A DNA stretch of 18,151 bases from Bordetella parapertussis (GTDB taxonomy: Bacteria > Pseudomonadota > Gammaproteobacteria > Burkholderiales > Burkholderiaceae_B), in contig CAMAYM010000051.1 in the NCBI GenBank assembly GCA_945862495.1, positions 1 through 18,151 of the forward strand, read 5' to 3'. Below, piece by piece: positions 6,927 to 14,163 of this stretch. A program made the translations under genes and the position numbers. The notes beneath the pieces are model-generated. The model searched no databases, was not told the origin of the DNA, and worked only from the letters and a program-made list of their open reading frames with translations. How positions within the stretch are numbered: position 1 is the first letter of the stretch; each line of letters begins with the position of its first letter.

Positions 6927-8639
6927 ATGTTAACTCAACAAATCTCAACCCAAGCCGGCGAAAGTTTTGCCGCGCTGTTTGCAGCAAGCATCGAAAAACA
7001 GGACATGAAATCCGGCGAAGTCATTTCCGCCGAAGTCGTCCGTATTGATCACAACTTTGTTGTGGTCAACGCAGGTCTGAAATCAGAAGCGCTGATTCCG
7101 CTCGAAGAATTCCTGAACGATCAGGGCGAGCTCGAAGTCAAACCGGGCGACTTTGTGTCGGTCGCGATTGATTCGCTCGAAAACGGCTACGGTGATACCG
7201 TGCTGTCCCGTGATCGTGCCAAGCGCCTGTCGGCCTGGTTGTCGCTCGAGCAGTCGCTCGACAAAAATGAATTGGTCACAGGTACCATCACAGGTAAAGT
7301 CAAAGGCGGCCTGACCGTTATGACCGCAGGCATTCGTGCCTTCTTGCCAGGTTCGTTGGTTGATTTGCGTCCTGTCAAGGACACAACGCCCTTCGAAGGC
7401 AAGACCATGGAATTCAAGGTCATCAAGCTTGATCGCAAGCGTAACAACGTTGTGTTGTCACGTCGTGCCGTGCTTGAAGCCAGCATGGGCGAAGAGCGTC
7501 AGAAACTCCTGGAAAACCTCCAGGAAGGTTCGATCGTCAAGGGCGTTGTCAAAAATATCACCGACTACGGCGCGTTCGTGGACCTCGGCGGTATCGATGG
7601 TTTGTTGCACATTACAGATATGGCATGGCGCCGTGTGCGTCACCCATCCGAGGTCTTGACCGTTGGTCAAGAAGTCGAAGCAAAAGTCCTCAAGTTCGAC
7701 CAGGAAAAGAGCCGTGTTTCGCTTGGCGTCAAACAACTTGGCGAAGATCCATGGGTGGGTCTGGCACGCCGTTACCCACAGCACACACGTCTGTTCGGTA
7801 AGGTTACAAACCTCACCGATTATGGCTCATTTGTTGAAGTCGAAGCCGGTATCGAAGGCCTGGTCCACGTGTCCGAAATGGACTGGACCAACAAGAACGT
7901 TGATCCACGCAAGGTTGTGACCCTCGGCGAAGAAGTCGAAGTCATGGTTCTCGAGATCGATGAAGACCGTCGCCGTATTTCCTTGGGCATGAAGCAGTGC
8001 CGTCAGAATCCATGGGAAGAGTTCGCCTCTAACTTCAAGCGTGGCGACAAGGTCCGTGGCGCGATCAAGTCCATTACTGACTTTGGCGTGTTTGTTGGTT
8101 TGCCAGGTGGCATTGATGGTCTGGTTCACTTGTCTGATTTGTCATGGACAGAGACAGGCGAAGAAGCGGTTCGCAACTTCAAAAAGGGCGATGAGCTCGA
8201 CGCCGTGGTTCTGGGTATTGACACAGACAAAGAGCGTATCTCCCTCGGAGTTAAGCAACTCGAAGGCGATCCATTCAATAACTTCGTAGGCACCTACGAC
8301 AAGGGCGCTGTTGTCCCAGGTACTGTCAAAGCTGTTGAGCCTAAGGGCGCAACAGTGACGTTGTCTCATGAGGTTGAGGGTTTCCTTCGCGCCTCCGAGA
8401 TCGCCACTGGCCGTGTCGAAGACGCAACAACAGCCTTGAATGTTGGCGACAACATCGAAGCCATGATCATCAACGTCGATCGTAAAACACGCCAGATCCA
8501 GTTGTCGATCAAGGCACGTGATACCGCTGAAACTGCTGACTCCATGCAGCGTATGACTGAAGCCAGTGCTTCTGCGGGTACCACGAACTTGGGCGCATTG
8601 CTCAAGGCAAAGCTCGATCAAGCACGCGACACTGAATAA
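6927..8639 (+). CDS. rpsA: 30S ribosomal protein S1
   Basis: A 570-residue mRNA-binding protein of the small subunit that recruits structured or weakly led mRNAs to the ribosome. Six S1 (OB-fold) repeats are visible at about 28-97, 115-180, 201-269, 286-355, 372-443 and 459-528. Repeats 3-5 carry the classic cores ITDYGAFVDLGGIDGLLH, LTDYGSFVEVEAGIEGLVH and ITDFGVFVGLPGGIDGLVH, while 1, 2 and 6 are more divergent, as usual for S1, the first two binding the ribosome. A short linker and the tail NLGALLKAKLDQ end the protein. ATG 6927 gives MLTQQISTQAGESFAALF, a normal start for betaproteobacterial S1. Codon choice looks more biased than in neighbours (for example GAA, CGT, AAG runs), as expected for a highly expressed gene. 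ihfB follows after 5 nt. Confidence 0.98.
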   Translation: MLTQQISTQAGESFAALFAASIEKQDMKSGEVISAEVVRIDHNFVVVNAGLKSEALIPLEEFLNDQGELEVKPGDFVSVAIDSLENGYGDTVLSRDRAKRLSAWLSLEQSLDKNELVTGTITGKVKGGLTVMTAGIRAFLPGSLVDLRPVKDTTPFEGKTMEFKVIKLDRKRNNVVLSRRAVLEASMGEERQKLLENLQEGSIVKGVVKNITDYGAFVDLGGIDGLLHITDMAWRRVRHPSEVLTVGQEVEAKVLKFDQEKSRVSLGVKQLGEDPWVGLARRYPQHTRLFGKVTNLTDYGSFVEVEAGIEGLVHVSEMDWTNKNVDPRKVVTLGEEVEVMVLEIDEDRRRISLGMKQCRQNPWEEFASNFKRGDKVRGAIKSITDFGVFVGLPGGIDGLVHLSDLSWTETGEEAVRNFKKGDELDAVVLGIDTDKERISLGVKQLEGDPFNNFVGTYDKGAVVPGTVKAVEPKGATVTLSHEVEGFLRASEIATGRVEDATTALNVGDNIEAMIINVDRKTRQIQLSIKARDTAETADSMQRMTEASASAGTTNLGALLKAKLDQARDTE

Positions 8640-8644
8640 ATCCA

Positions 8645-8953
8645 GTGACTAAGTCAGAACTCATCTCTGCACTGGCGGCCCGCTACTCTCAGTTGGCTGC
8701 TCGTGACACAGACTATGCGGTTAAAACCGTTCTTGATGCAATGACCCAAGCCTTGGCTGAAGGTCAGCGCATCGAGATTCGCGGTTTTGGCAGTTTTTCT
8801 TTGTCCGAACGTGCACCAAGAGTTGGACGCAACCCCAAATCGGGCGAACAAGTGCTGGTCCCTGGCAAACAGGTGCCTCACTTCAAGGCGGGTAAGGAGT
8901 TGCGTGAGCGTGTGGATTTAAGCGAGGAGCCGGCTGTTGTTCTAGCCGGTTAG
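8645..8953 (+). CDS. ihfB: Integration host factor subunit beta
   Basis: A 102-residue HU/IHF-family DNA-bending protein; with IhfA it makes the sequence-specific heterodimer that bends DNA sharply in transcription, replication and recombination. The GTG start gives MTKSELISALAARY, the standard IHF-beta N-terminus. IEIRGFGSFSL is at 43-53, and GRNPKSGE (61-68) carries the intercalating proline P64 at the tip of the DNA-binding arm. The GTG at 8645 is only 5 nt after the rpsA stop and lacks a convincing Shine-Dalgarno sequence, so coupling to rpsA is likely. The C-terminus is slightly extended (SEEPAVVLAG). The gene ends the operon, being followed directly by an intrinsic terminator. Confidence 0.97.
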   Translation: MTKSELISALAARYSQLAARDTDYAVKTVLDAMTQALAEGQRIEIRGFGSFSLSERAPRVGRNPKSGEQVLVPGKQVPHFKAGKELRERVDLSEEPAVVLAG

Positions 8954-8957
8954 TTTG

Positions 8958-8982
8958 AAACCGCCGAAAAGGCGGTTTTTTT
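8958..8982 (+). terminator. Intrinsic terminator after ihfB
   Basis: A perfect 8-bp stem (AAACCGCC 8958-8965, loop GAAAA, GGCGGTTT 8971-8978) runs into T residues up to 8982, four bases after the ihfB stop. This is a textbook rho-independent terminator closing the gyrA-to-ihfB unit, so lapA needs its own promoter. Confidence 0.93.
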
Positions 8983-9005
8983 ATGCGCCAGCCACGTTGC
9001 GCGCT

Positions 9006-9011
9006 TACAAT
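9006..9011 (+). promoter_or_regulatory. Possible -10 element of the lapA promoter
   Basis: TACAAT at 9006-9011 matches the sigma-70 -10 consensus in five of six positions and lies about 29 nt before the lapA ATG, just after the ihfB terminator. No good -35 is seen at the right distance (8983-8988 is poor), so this is a candidate only; its position after a terminator makes a promoter here necessary. Confidence 0.38.
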
Positions 9012-9027
9012 CTCCTTTTGTACTTTT

Positions 9028-9033
9028 GGAGGA
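9028..9033 (+). promoter_or_regulatory. Strong ribosome binding site of lapA
   Basis: GGAGGA lies 6 nt before ATG 9040. It decides the lapA start against the in-frame upstream ATG at 8983, which falls next to the terminator. Confidence 0.8.
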
Positions 9034-9039
9034 TCAGCC

Positions 9040-9357
9040 ATGCGCTACTTCGTCTGGGCCTTGCGCCTGATCGTTTTTCTAGCAGTGCTGCTGTTTGCAC
9101 TCAAAAATACCAATCCGGTATCCGTGATATTTTTTGACGGCTTAGTGATTCCAAATGTGCCGTTGATCGTTGTCATGCTGTCGACGTTTGTCTTGGGCAC
9201 GATATTTGGCTTGCTACTGACCGTGCCACCTGCCTTTAAACGCCGCCGTGAGCTTGCGCGTCTTCGTAAAGAAATCGAAAAACTTCAAGCTGCGGCTAAC
9301 CCCCAAACACAAACAGGGCTATCACCAGATGCCTTGGTGCCTTTGTCACCCATCTAA
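9040..9357 (+). CDS. lapA: LapA family inner-membrane protein (LPS assembly protein A)
   Basis: A 105-residue small membrane protein of the LapA/DUF1049 family. Two hydrophobic helices are visible (about 6-22 and 40-62) joined by the family-typical NTNPVSVIFFDGLVIPNVPL, followed by a basic, charged stretch (KRRRELARLRKEIEKLQ, 67-83) likely to form a cytosolic coiled coil, and a Pro/Gln-rich tail. In E. coli LapA partners LapB (YciM) in control of LPS synthesis at the inner membrane. ATG 9040 with GGAGGA 6 nt upstream is chosen; the longer frame starting at 8983 begins at the terminator. lapB follows after 56 nt in the same direction. Confidence 0.9.
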   Translation: MRYFVWALRLIVFLAVLLFALKNTNPVSVIFFDGLVIPNVPLIVVMLSTFVLGTIFGLLLTVPPAFKRRRELARLRKEIEKLQAAANPQTQTGLSPDALVPLSPI

Positions 9358-9413
9358 CGTGCATTGCCCCTTTTTATATTGCAGTACTCTCGTTAACTTT
9401 CTGGAATGTAGCC

Positions 9414-10637
9414 GTGGATTTTGAAGCCTGGTGGCTGATTTTCTTGCCGTTATTGTTTGCCTTGGGTTGGATGGCGGCGCGTTTTGATATCAAGCAGATG
9501 CTGTCCGAGACTCGCAACCTGCCTGACTCATATTTTCGCGGTTTGAATTTTCTTTTAAACGAAGAGCCTGATCGTGCAATCGACGCTTTCGTCGAGGTGG
9601 CCAAACTCGATCCTGAGACCACGGAGCTGCATTTCGCACTGGGAAACTTGTTTCGCAGACGTGGCGAAATGGAACGCGCCATCCGCGTGCACCAAAGTTT
9701 GCTCTTTAGAGAGGATTTGCCAATTTCGCAGCGCGACCATGCACAACATGAGTTGGCTCAGGACTATTTAAAAGCCGGCATGTTGGATCGTGCCGAAGAA
9801 GCGTTTGCTGTTCTCAAAGACACGAGTTTTGCACTGCCTGCATTACGTGCCCTCATCCGTATTTACGAGTCGGAGCATGACTGGGCGCGCGCCATAATCG
9901 CCGTGCAAACCTTGCGAAAACTTGTCAATGAGCCGGTGCCCCAATTGGTGCACTATCACTGTGAACAGGCACAAGCTTTTCTCGCAGAAAAGCCTTCCAA
10001 TATTGAGCAGGCCCGCGCGGCCCTTGTTCTTGCTGAGGGTGCTGTAGATCAAGCGCAGATGAATGGTTCTACCCCTGCTTTTGTAAGGGTGTCCATGCTC
10101 AATGCCAGTATTGCAGCCTCTCTACAGGATTGGATCCAGCAACAGTTTTTCTTGGAGTCTGTTCTGAAGCAAGCCCCCGAATTTGCTGGACTGGTAGCTT
10201 CAGAACTGTTTAATAACTACACGGTGCAGGGACAGGCGGCCGAGGGATTGAAGCGTCTTCAGGATCACTACCAACGCTATCCTTCGCTGGATTTGTTTAA
10301 TGTGGTCTTCAAAGGCTTGCGTACGCAGCAGGGTGTCGAGCAGGCATGGGCCTTTGCGCGTCAAGCCCTCCAGTTACATCCTTCCTTGCTTGGCCTGGAT
10401 CGTTTGCTCGAAGCAGAGTTGGCACAAAAGCCTGAGAGCGATCAGACCCCTTTGGAGAGTCCGATTCCAGGCGCGGATCTGACACTTTTACGTCGACTCA
10501 TTCATCGGCATACCCAGCGACTCGATCGTTACGTTTGCGGAACGTGCGGATTTCAGGCGCGTCGCTATTATTGGCAGTGCCCGGGTTGCAACGCTTGGGA
10601 AACATACAAACCGCGTAGATTGGAAGAGTTGGAATGA
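9414..10637 (+). CDS. lapB: LapB/YciM, LPS assembly and LpxC turnover regulator
   Basis: A 407-residue inner-membrane tetratricopeptide protein. Residues 5-22 form one transmembrane helix (WWLIFLPLLFALGWMAAR). About 35-335 is helical with TPR-like repeats (for example SYFRGLNFLLNEEPDRAIDA, LHFALGNLFRRRGEMERAI, HELAQDYLKAGMLDRAEEAF). The C-terminus is a rubredoxin-like metal-binding domain with two CxxC pairs, C375/C378 (CGTC) and C389/C392 (CPGC). In E. coli LapB works with FtsH to degrade LpxC, setting the rate of lipid A synthesis; metal and TPR parts are both needed. The start is GTG 9414 (GTG GAT TTT gives MDFEAWW), with GGAA about 10 nt upstream. Its stop overlaps rfaE1 as ATGA. Length is close to that of the E. 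coli protein (389). Confidence 0.94.
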   Translation: MDFEAWWLIFLPLLFALGWMAARFDIKQMLSETRNLPDSYFRGLNFLLNEEPDRAIDAFVEVAKLDPETTELHFALGNLFRRRGEMERAIRVHQSLLFREDLPISQRDHAQHELAQDYLKAGMLDRAEEAFAVLKDTSFALPALRALIRIYESEHDWARAIIAVQTLRKLVNEPVPQLVHYHCEQAQAFLAEKPSNIEQARAALVLAEGAVDQAQMNGSTPAFVRVSMLNASIAASLQDWIQQQFFLESVLKQAPEFAGLVASELFNNYTVQGQAAEGLKRLQDHYQRYPSLDLFNVVFKGLRTQQGVEQAWAFARQALQLHPSLLGLDRLLEAELAQKPESDQTPLESPIPGADLTLLRRLIHRHTQRLDRYVCGTCGFQARRYYWQCPGCNAWETYKPRRLEELE

Positions 10638-11563
10638 GGCATTTTCCTAAAGAAGCGATTTCTTACGCACGGATCCTTGTGGTCGGTGACATCATGCTTG
10701 ACCGATACTGGTTTGGAGAGGTGGAGCGTATCTCGCCTGAGGCACCTGTGCCGGTGGTGCGTGTGGTCAAGCGTGAAGACCGGTTGGGCGGTGCGGCAAA
10801 CGTTGCGCGAAATATTGTCGCGCTTGGTGCACACGCAACACTGGCTGGTTTTGTCGGTGAAGATGAGGCGGCAACTAGTGTGCGTCAATTATTGTCCGAA
10901 GCAGGCATTCAAGCACACATGATTACCGACGCTGCACATCCTACGACGCTCAAAATGCGCGTATTGGGTAGGCAGCAACAGTTACTTCGCATTGATTTTG
11001 AGGAAAAGCCTACAGTCGCTCTGCTGGATGCACTGCGCGATCAGGTAGAGCATTTGTTGTCCGGACATGATGTGCTTGTGCTCTCTGATTATGCAAAAGG
11101 GGCATTAGCCCAGGTCGATTTGCTCATTGCGCTGGCCAGAAAAAAGGGCTTGCCGATTTTGGTGGATCCCAAAGGGACTGATTATCAGCGTTATCGCGGT
11201 GCGAGCCTCGTGACGCCCAATCGTAGTGAGATGCAGCAGGCTGTTGGTGTCTGGGGTTCCGAACAAGCACTCACGGACCGTGCGCAGGCATTGCGCGAAC
11301 AGCTCGAGCTTGATGCTTTGCTCGTGACACGTTCAGAACAAGGCATGACACTTTTCACTGATCAGGGCCGAGAGCATGTCGAGGCTCAGGCACATGAGGT
11401 GTTCGATGTTTCAGGAGCGGGTGACACGGTACTGGCCACGCTAGCCGTCATGCGTGCGGCGGGCGTAGATTGGCCCACTGCAATGCACTGGGCCAATAAG
11501 GCAGGTGGTATCGTTGTTGGTAAATTAGGTACGTCCATCGTCACAGCGGGAGAGCTTTCATGA
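10634..11563 (+). CDS. rfaE1: D-glycero-beta-D-manno-heptose-7-phosphate kinase (single-domain RfaE1/HldA)
   Basis: A PfkB/ribokinase-family kinase of 309 residues that phosphorylates heptose 7-phosphate at C1 on the way to ADP-heptose for the LPS core. Visible marks: VVGDIMLDRYWFG (16-28), GGAANVARN (52-60), VDPKGTDYQRYRGA (177-190) with TPNRSE (194-199), and the catalytic-base/anion-hole motif DVSGAGDTV (258-266, D264). In enterobacteria this activity is the N-terminal half of the fused HldE; here the frame stops after the kinase, so the adenylyltransferase (RfaE2/HldC) must be encoded elsewhere, which is common in betaproteobacteria. It starts inside lapB's end (ATGA) with GGAAGAG upstream, and hldD starts at its stop in the same way. 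Confidence 0.95.
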   Translation: MRHFPKEAISYARILVVGDIMLDRYWFGEVERISPEAPVPVVRVVKREDRLGGAANVARNIVALGAHATLAGFVGEDEAATSVRQLLSEAGIQAHMITDAAHPTTLKMRVLGRQQQLLRIDFEEKPTVALLDALRDQVEHLLSGHDVLVLSDYAKGALAQVDLLIALARKKGLPILVDPKGTDYQRYRGASLVTPNRSEMQQAVGVWGSEQALTDRAQALREQLELDALLVTRSEQGMTLFTDQGREHVEAQAHEVFDVSGAGDTVLATLAVMRAAGVDWPTAMHWANKAGGIVVGKLGTSIVTAGELS

Positions 11564-12552
11564 TCATCGTCACTGGCGCAGCAGGTTTTATCGGTAGCAA
11601 TATCGTGCGTGGGCTAAATCGCAGAGGCATCACGAATATTTTGGCTGTGGACGATCTGACGGATGGAGACAAGTTCGTCAATCTGGTGGGTGCACAGATT
11701 GCTGATTACATGCACAAAGATGATTTTCGTCGTCGTGTGTTGGATGGATCCTTGACAGGTATCCGCGCCGTTTTTCACCAAGGCGCCTGTTCAGACACGA
11801 CCGAGCGTGATGGGCACTTCATGATGGATAACAATTATCGCGTCACGCTTGAGTTATTTGAATATTGTCAGTCCAAAAAAGTCTCATTGATCTATGCCTC
11901 TTCGGCTGCCGTTTACGGAGCAGGCCCTGTGTATATTGAAGACCTCGAAAACGAGCGGCCTCTCAATGTGTATGGTTACTCGAAATTTCTTTTTGATCAG
12001 GTCGTTCGTGCCCGAAGTGCGTCGCTCACAGCCCAGGTGGTCGGGTTGCGATATTTCAACGTCTATGGTCCCCAAGAACAACACAAAGGCCGTATGGCCT
12101 CCGTGGCGTTTCACAACATGAATCAATTCCTTGCGGAAGGTTACGTTCGACTGTTTGGTGGTTGGGATGGTTACGCGGATGGCGGTCAAATGCGTGACTT
12201 TATCTCCGTTCACGATGTGGTCGATGTAAACTTGCACTTCCTTGATCATCCCGAAACCTCCGGAATCTTCAATTGTGGCACTGGACGTGCGCAGCCGTTT
12301 AATGATGTGGCGGCTGCCGTGGTCAATGCGATGCGTAGCACCCAAGGTAAAACAACTTTATCGCTTGACGACCTCGTCAAGCAAGGATTGTTGCGTTACG
12401 ACAATTTTCCAGATGATTTAAAAGGTCGCTATCAGAGCTATACGCAAGCAGATGTAACTGCATTGCGTCAGGCTGGCTTTACAGCGCCCATGCGCGATGT
12501 GGAGACTGGTGTTTCAGAGTATGTGCATCAATTGTTTGCGCCACAAAGCTAA
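11560..12552 (+). CDS. hldD: ADP-L-glycero-D-manno-heptose 6-epimerase
   Basis: A 330-residue extended SDR enzyme that turns ADP-D,D-heptose into ADP-L,D-heptose, the donor for the LPS inner core. The NAD(P)-binding motif GAAGFIG is at 6-12, ASSAAVYG at 113-120, and the SDR pair Y138/K142 is in YGYSK. LRYFNVYGPQEQHKGRMAS (163-181) includes K176, matching the second catalytic residue known in E. coli HldD (Y140/K178 there). MRDFISVHDV (211-220) and the end of the epimerase fold follow. ATG 11560 overlaps the rfaE1 stop (ATGA) and has GGGAGAG upstream. It is the last gene of the lapAB-rfaE1-hldD unit; no clear hairpin terminator follows before the comEA-like gene. Confidence 0.97.
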   Translation: MIIVTGAAGFIGSNIVRGLNRRGITNILAVDDLTDGDKFVNLVGAQIADYMHKDDFRRRVLDGSLTGIRAVFHQGACSDTTERDGHFMMDNNYRVTLELFEYCQSKKVSLIYASSAAVYGAGPVYIEDLENERPLNVYGYSKFLFDQVVRARSASLTAQVVGLRYFNVYGPQEQHKGRMASVAFHNMNQFLAEGYVRLFGGWDGYADGGQMRDFISVHDVVDVNLHFLDHPETSGIFNCGTGRAQPFNDVAAAVVNAMRSTQGKTTLSLDDLVKQGLLRYDNFPDDLKGRYQSYTQADVTALRQAGFTAPMRDVETGVSEYVHQLFAPQS

Positions 12553-12684
12553 AATTTTTCTATGCTTGCGTGAAATCCGCATGGATGAATTGTGTTTTTT
12601 CGCAACCTTACCTTCAGTTTGCCCCTCAAGATAGCACTCGAACAACAGACTCATTCCGGGTCTGTTCAAGCGAGTTCATCTCTT

Positions 12685-12688
12685 GGAG
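12685..12688 (+). promoter_or_regulatory. Ribosome binding site favouring start at 12700
   Basis: GGAG lies 11 nt before ATG 12700, a slightly long but acceptable distance. The in-frame GTG at 12592 has no comparable site and would add 36 residues without a recognisable feature. Confidence 0.45.
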
Positions 12689-12699
12689 CAAATACCTTC

Positions 12700-13191
12700 A
12701 TGAACCCCTTTCTTAAAGACACCGTTGCACAACCTCTTGGTGTGCAGTTCCCAGCACATTGGCGTAAACCTGTAAAAAAACATAGCGTGTCTGGTCTCTC
12801 TCGCCGCGCGAGCTTAGCCATGATGGCCGCAGGATTGACGGTTGGAATGCCGGCGCAAGGGCTCGATGTCAATGCCGCTTCTGTTGCACAACTTGAAAGC
12901 TTGCGCGGTATTGGTCCGCGTACTGCAAAAATGATTGTTCACGAACGTAGTCGCGCAGGTGCATTTTCCTCAATGGAGGATTTATCTGACCGAGTAAAGG
13001 GGCTTGGGGAGCGGCGCGTCCGTGCGCTGAGCCAAGCGGGCCTTGAGGTCAAGTCCGTGCCATCAGGCGCTTCAATGACTGAAGGCAAGGGCAATCTTGT
13101 CGTGGATTTGCCCTCGGACACCCGCGATACAAAACGAAAATCTCAGCCCACCGTTGCGAAACCTGAAATTATCGCGCCACAATCTTTCTAA
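12700..13191 (+). CDS. Exported ComEA-like helix-hairpin-helix protein
   Basis: A 163-residue small protein with one tandem helix-hairpin-helix (HhH) domain at about 55-117: LDVNAASVAQLESLRGIGPR with TAKMIVHER, then FSSMEDLSDRVKGLGERRVRAL. This layout is that of ComEA, which binds incoming double-stranded DNA in the periplasm during natural transformation; many betaproteobacteria carry such short ComEA-like proteins, not all with proven competence roles. Before the HhH is an unusually long basic N-region (about 37 residues) ending SRRASLAMMAAG, then a short hydrophobic stretch and a possible AQG cleavage site near 54, a signal peptide that resembles the Tat motif. After it comes a basic, disordered-looking tail (TRDTKRKSQPTVAKP). 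I chose ATG 12700 for its upstream GGAG; the frame also reaches back to GTG 12592. Confidence 0.8.
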   Translation: MNPFLKDTVAQPLGVQFPAHWRKPVKKHSVSGLSRRASLAMMAAGLTVGMPAQGLDVNAASVAQLESLRGIGPRTAKMIVHERSRAGAFSSMEDLSDRVKGLGERRVRALSQAGLEVKSVPSGASMTEGKGNLVVDLPSDTRDTKRKSQPTVAKPEIIAPQSF

Positions 13192-13248
13192 GTTGTGGGT
13201 GAGGCGTATGCAGACATTTTGACAAACTTTTGAGTATGATCAGTGCAT

Positions 13249-14163
13249 ATGAAAACATATCCTTCTGTCGAAAATACCGTTGGCAATACGCCTCTCGTGC
13301 AGTTGCAGAGATTGCCTGGCCTTATAGCGCGCGAGCGCGGCAATATCGTCCTTGGCAAGCTAGAGGGCAACAATCCTGCTGGTTCTGTCAAGGATCGTCC
13401 CGCGCTATCGATGATCTTGGGCGCCGAGGCACGAGGTGAAATCAAGCCGGGTGATACGCTCATCGAAGCGACGAGCGGTAACACGGGTATCGCACTTGCG
13501 ATGACGGCAGCCATGCGTGGCTACAAAATGATTTTGATCATGCCAGATAACCTTTCGGTCGAACGTCGCGCGTCGATGGCAGCCTACGGAGCCAAGTTGA
13601 TTTTGACCCCGGCTAATCAGGGTGGCATGGAGCATGCGCGAGATCTTGCTGCACGTATGCAATCAGAGGGGCAAGGCAAGGTATTAGATCAGTTTTCAAA
13701 CCCGGACAATCCGCTCGCACACTTCAATACGACAGGACCCGAGTTGTGGGAGCAAACACAAGGTCGAATTACCCACTTTGTGAGTGCAATGGGTACGACC
13801 GGCACCATCATGGGTGTGTCGCGCTATCTTAAAAGTCGTAATCCTGCGATCACGATTGTTGGCGCTCAGCCTGCGGAGGGCTCTCAAATTGCTGGCATTC
13901 GCAAATGGCCAGAGGCCTATTTGCCGTCGATCTATGATCCCTCCCTGGTCGATCAGTTTGAGCAAATTGAGCAAAAAGACGCTGAAAAAATGGCGCGCCG
14001 CTTAGCAGCCGAAGAAGGAATTTGTGCGGGTGTATCTGCAGCAGGAGCGCTCGTTGCAGCACTGCGCGTTGCGCAGACTGCACGCAATGCGACGATTGCT
14101 TTTATTGTGTGTGATCGCGGTGATCGATACCTGTCAACCGGACTGTTCGACGAGCAGGCTTAG
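13249..14163 (+). CDS. cysM: Cysteine synthase B (O-acetylserine/thiosulfate sulfhydrylase)
   Basis: A 304-residue PLP beta-family enzyme that makes cysteine from O-acetylserine and sulfide, or S-sulfocysteine from thiosulfate. The PLP lysine is K48 in AGSVKDRPA; TSGNTG (75-80) binds the substrate and GTTGTIMG (182-189) the cofactor phosphate. The CysM type is supported by SVKDRPA and by GIRKWPEAYLP (216-226), which I associate with CysM rather than CysK. ATG 13249 yields MKTYPSVENTVGNTPL; GTG 13243 is two codons upstream in the same frame. No clear Shine-Dalgarno sequence is seen for either. It lies 57 nt after the comEA-like gene, and its TAG overlaps the stop codon of mltB on the other strand. 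Confidence 0.95.
   Translation: MKTYPSVENTVGNTPLVQLQRLPGLIARERGNIVLGKLEGNNPAGSVKDRPALSMILGAEARGEIKPGDTLIEATSGNTGIALAMTAAMRGYKMILIMPDNLSVERRASMAAYGAKLILTPANQGGMEHARDLAARMQSEGQGKVLDQFSNPDNPLAHFNTTGPELWEQTQGRITHFVSAMGTTGTIMGVSRYLKSRNPAITIVGAQPAEGSQIAGIRKWPEAYLPSIYDPSLVDQFEQIEQKDAEKMARRLAAEEGICAGVSAAGALVAALRVAQTARNATIAFIVCDRGDRYLSTGLFDEQA

Noticed and set aside
8142..8621. Long minus-strand open frame opposite rpsA
   Set aside because: Antisense shadow caused by strong codon bias in rpsA; the coding S1 repeats on the plus strand explain the region.
12566..12594. Promoter for the comEA-like gene (TTGCGT, 17 nt, ATTGTG)
   Set aside because: The -10 is too poor to support a call, though some promoter or read-through from hldD must exist.
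13219..13240. TTGACA (13219-13224) and TATGAT (13235-13240) as a cysM promoter
   Set aside because: Both hexamers are good, but only 10 nt apart, too close for a sigma-70 promoter. One of them may be used with a weaker partner; I cannot choose.
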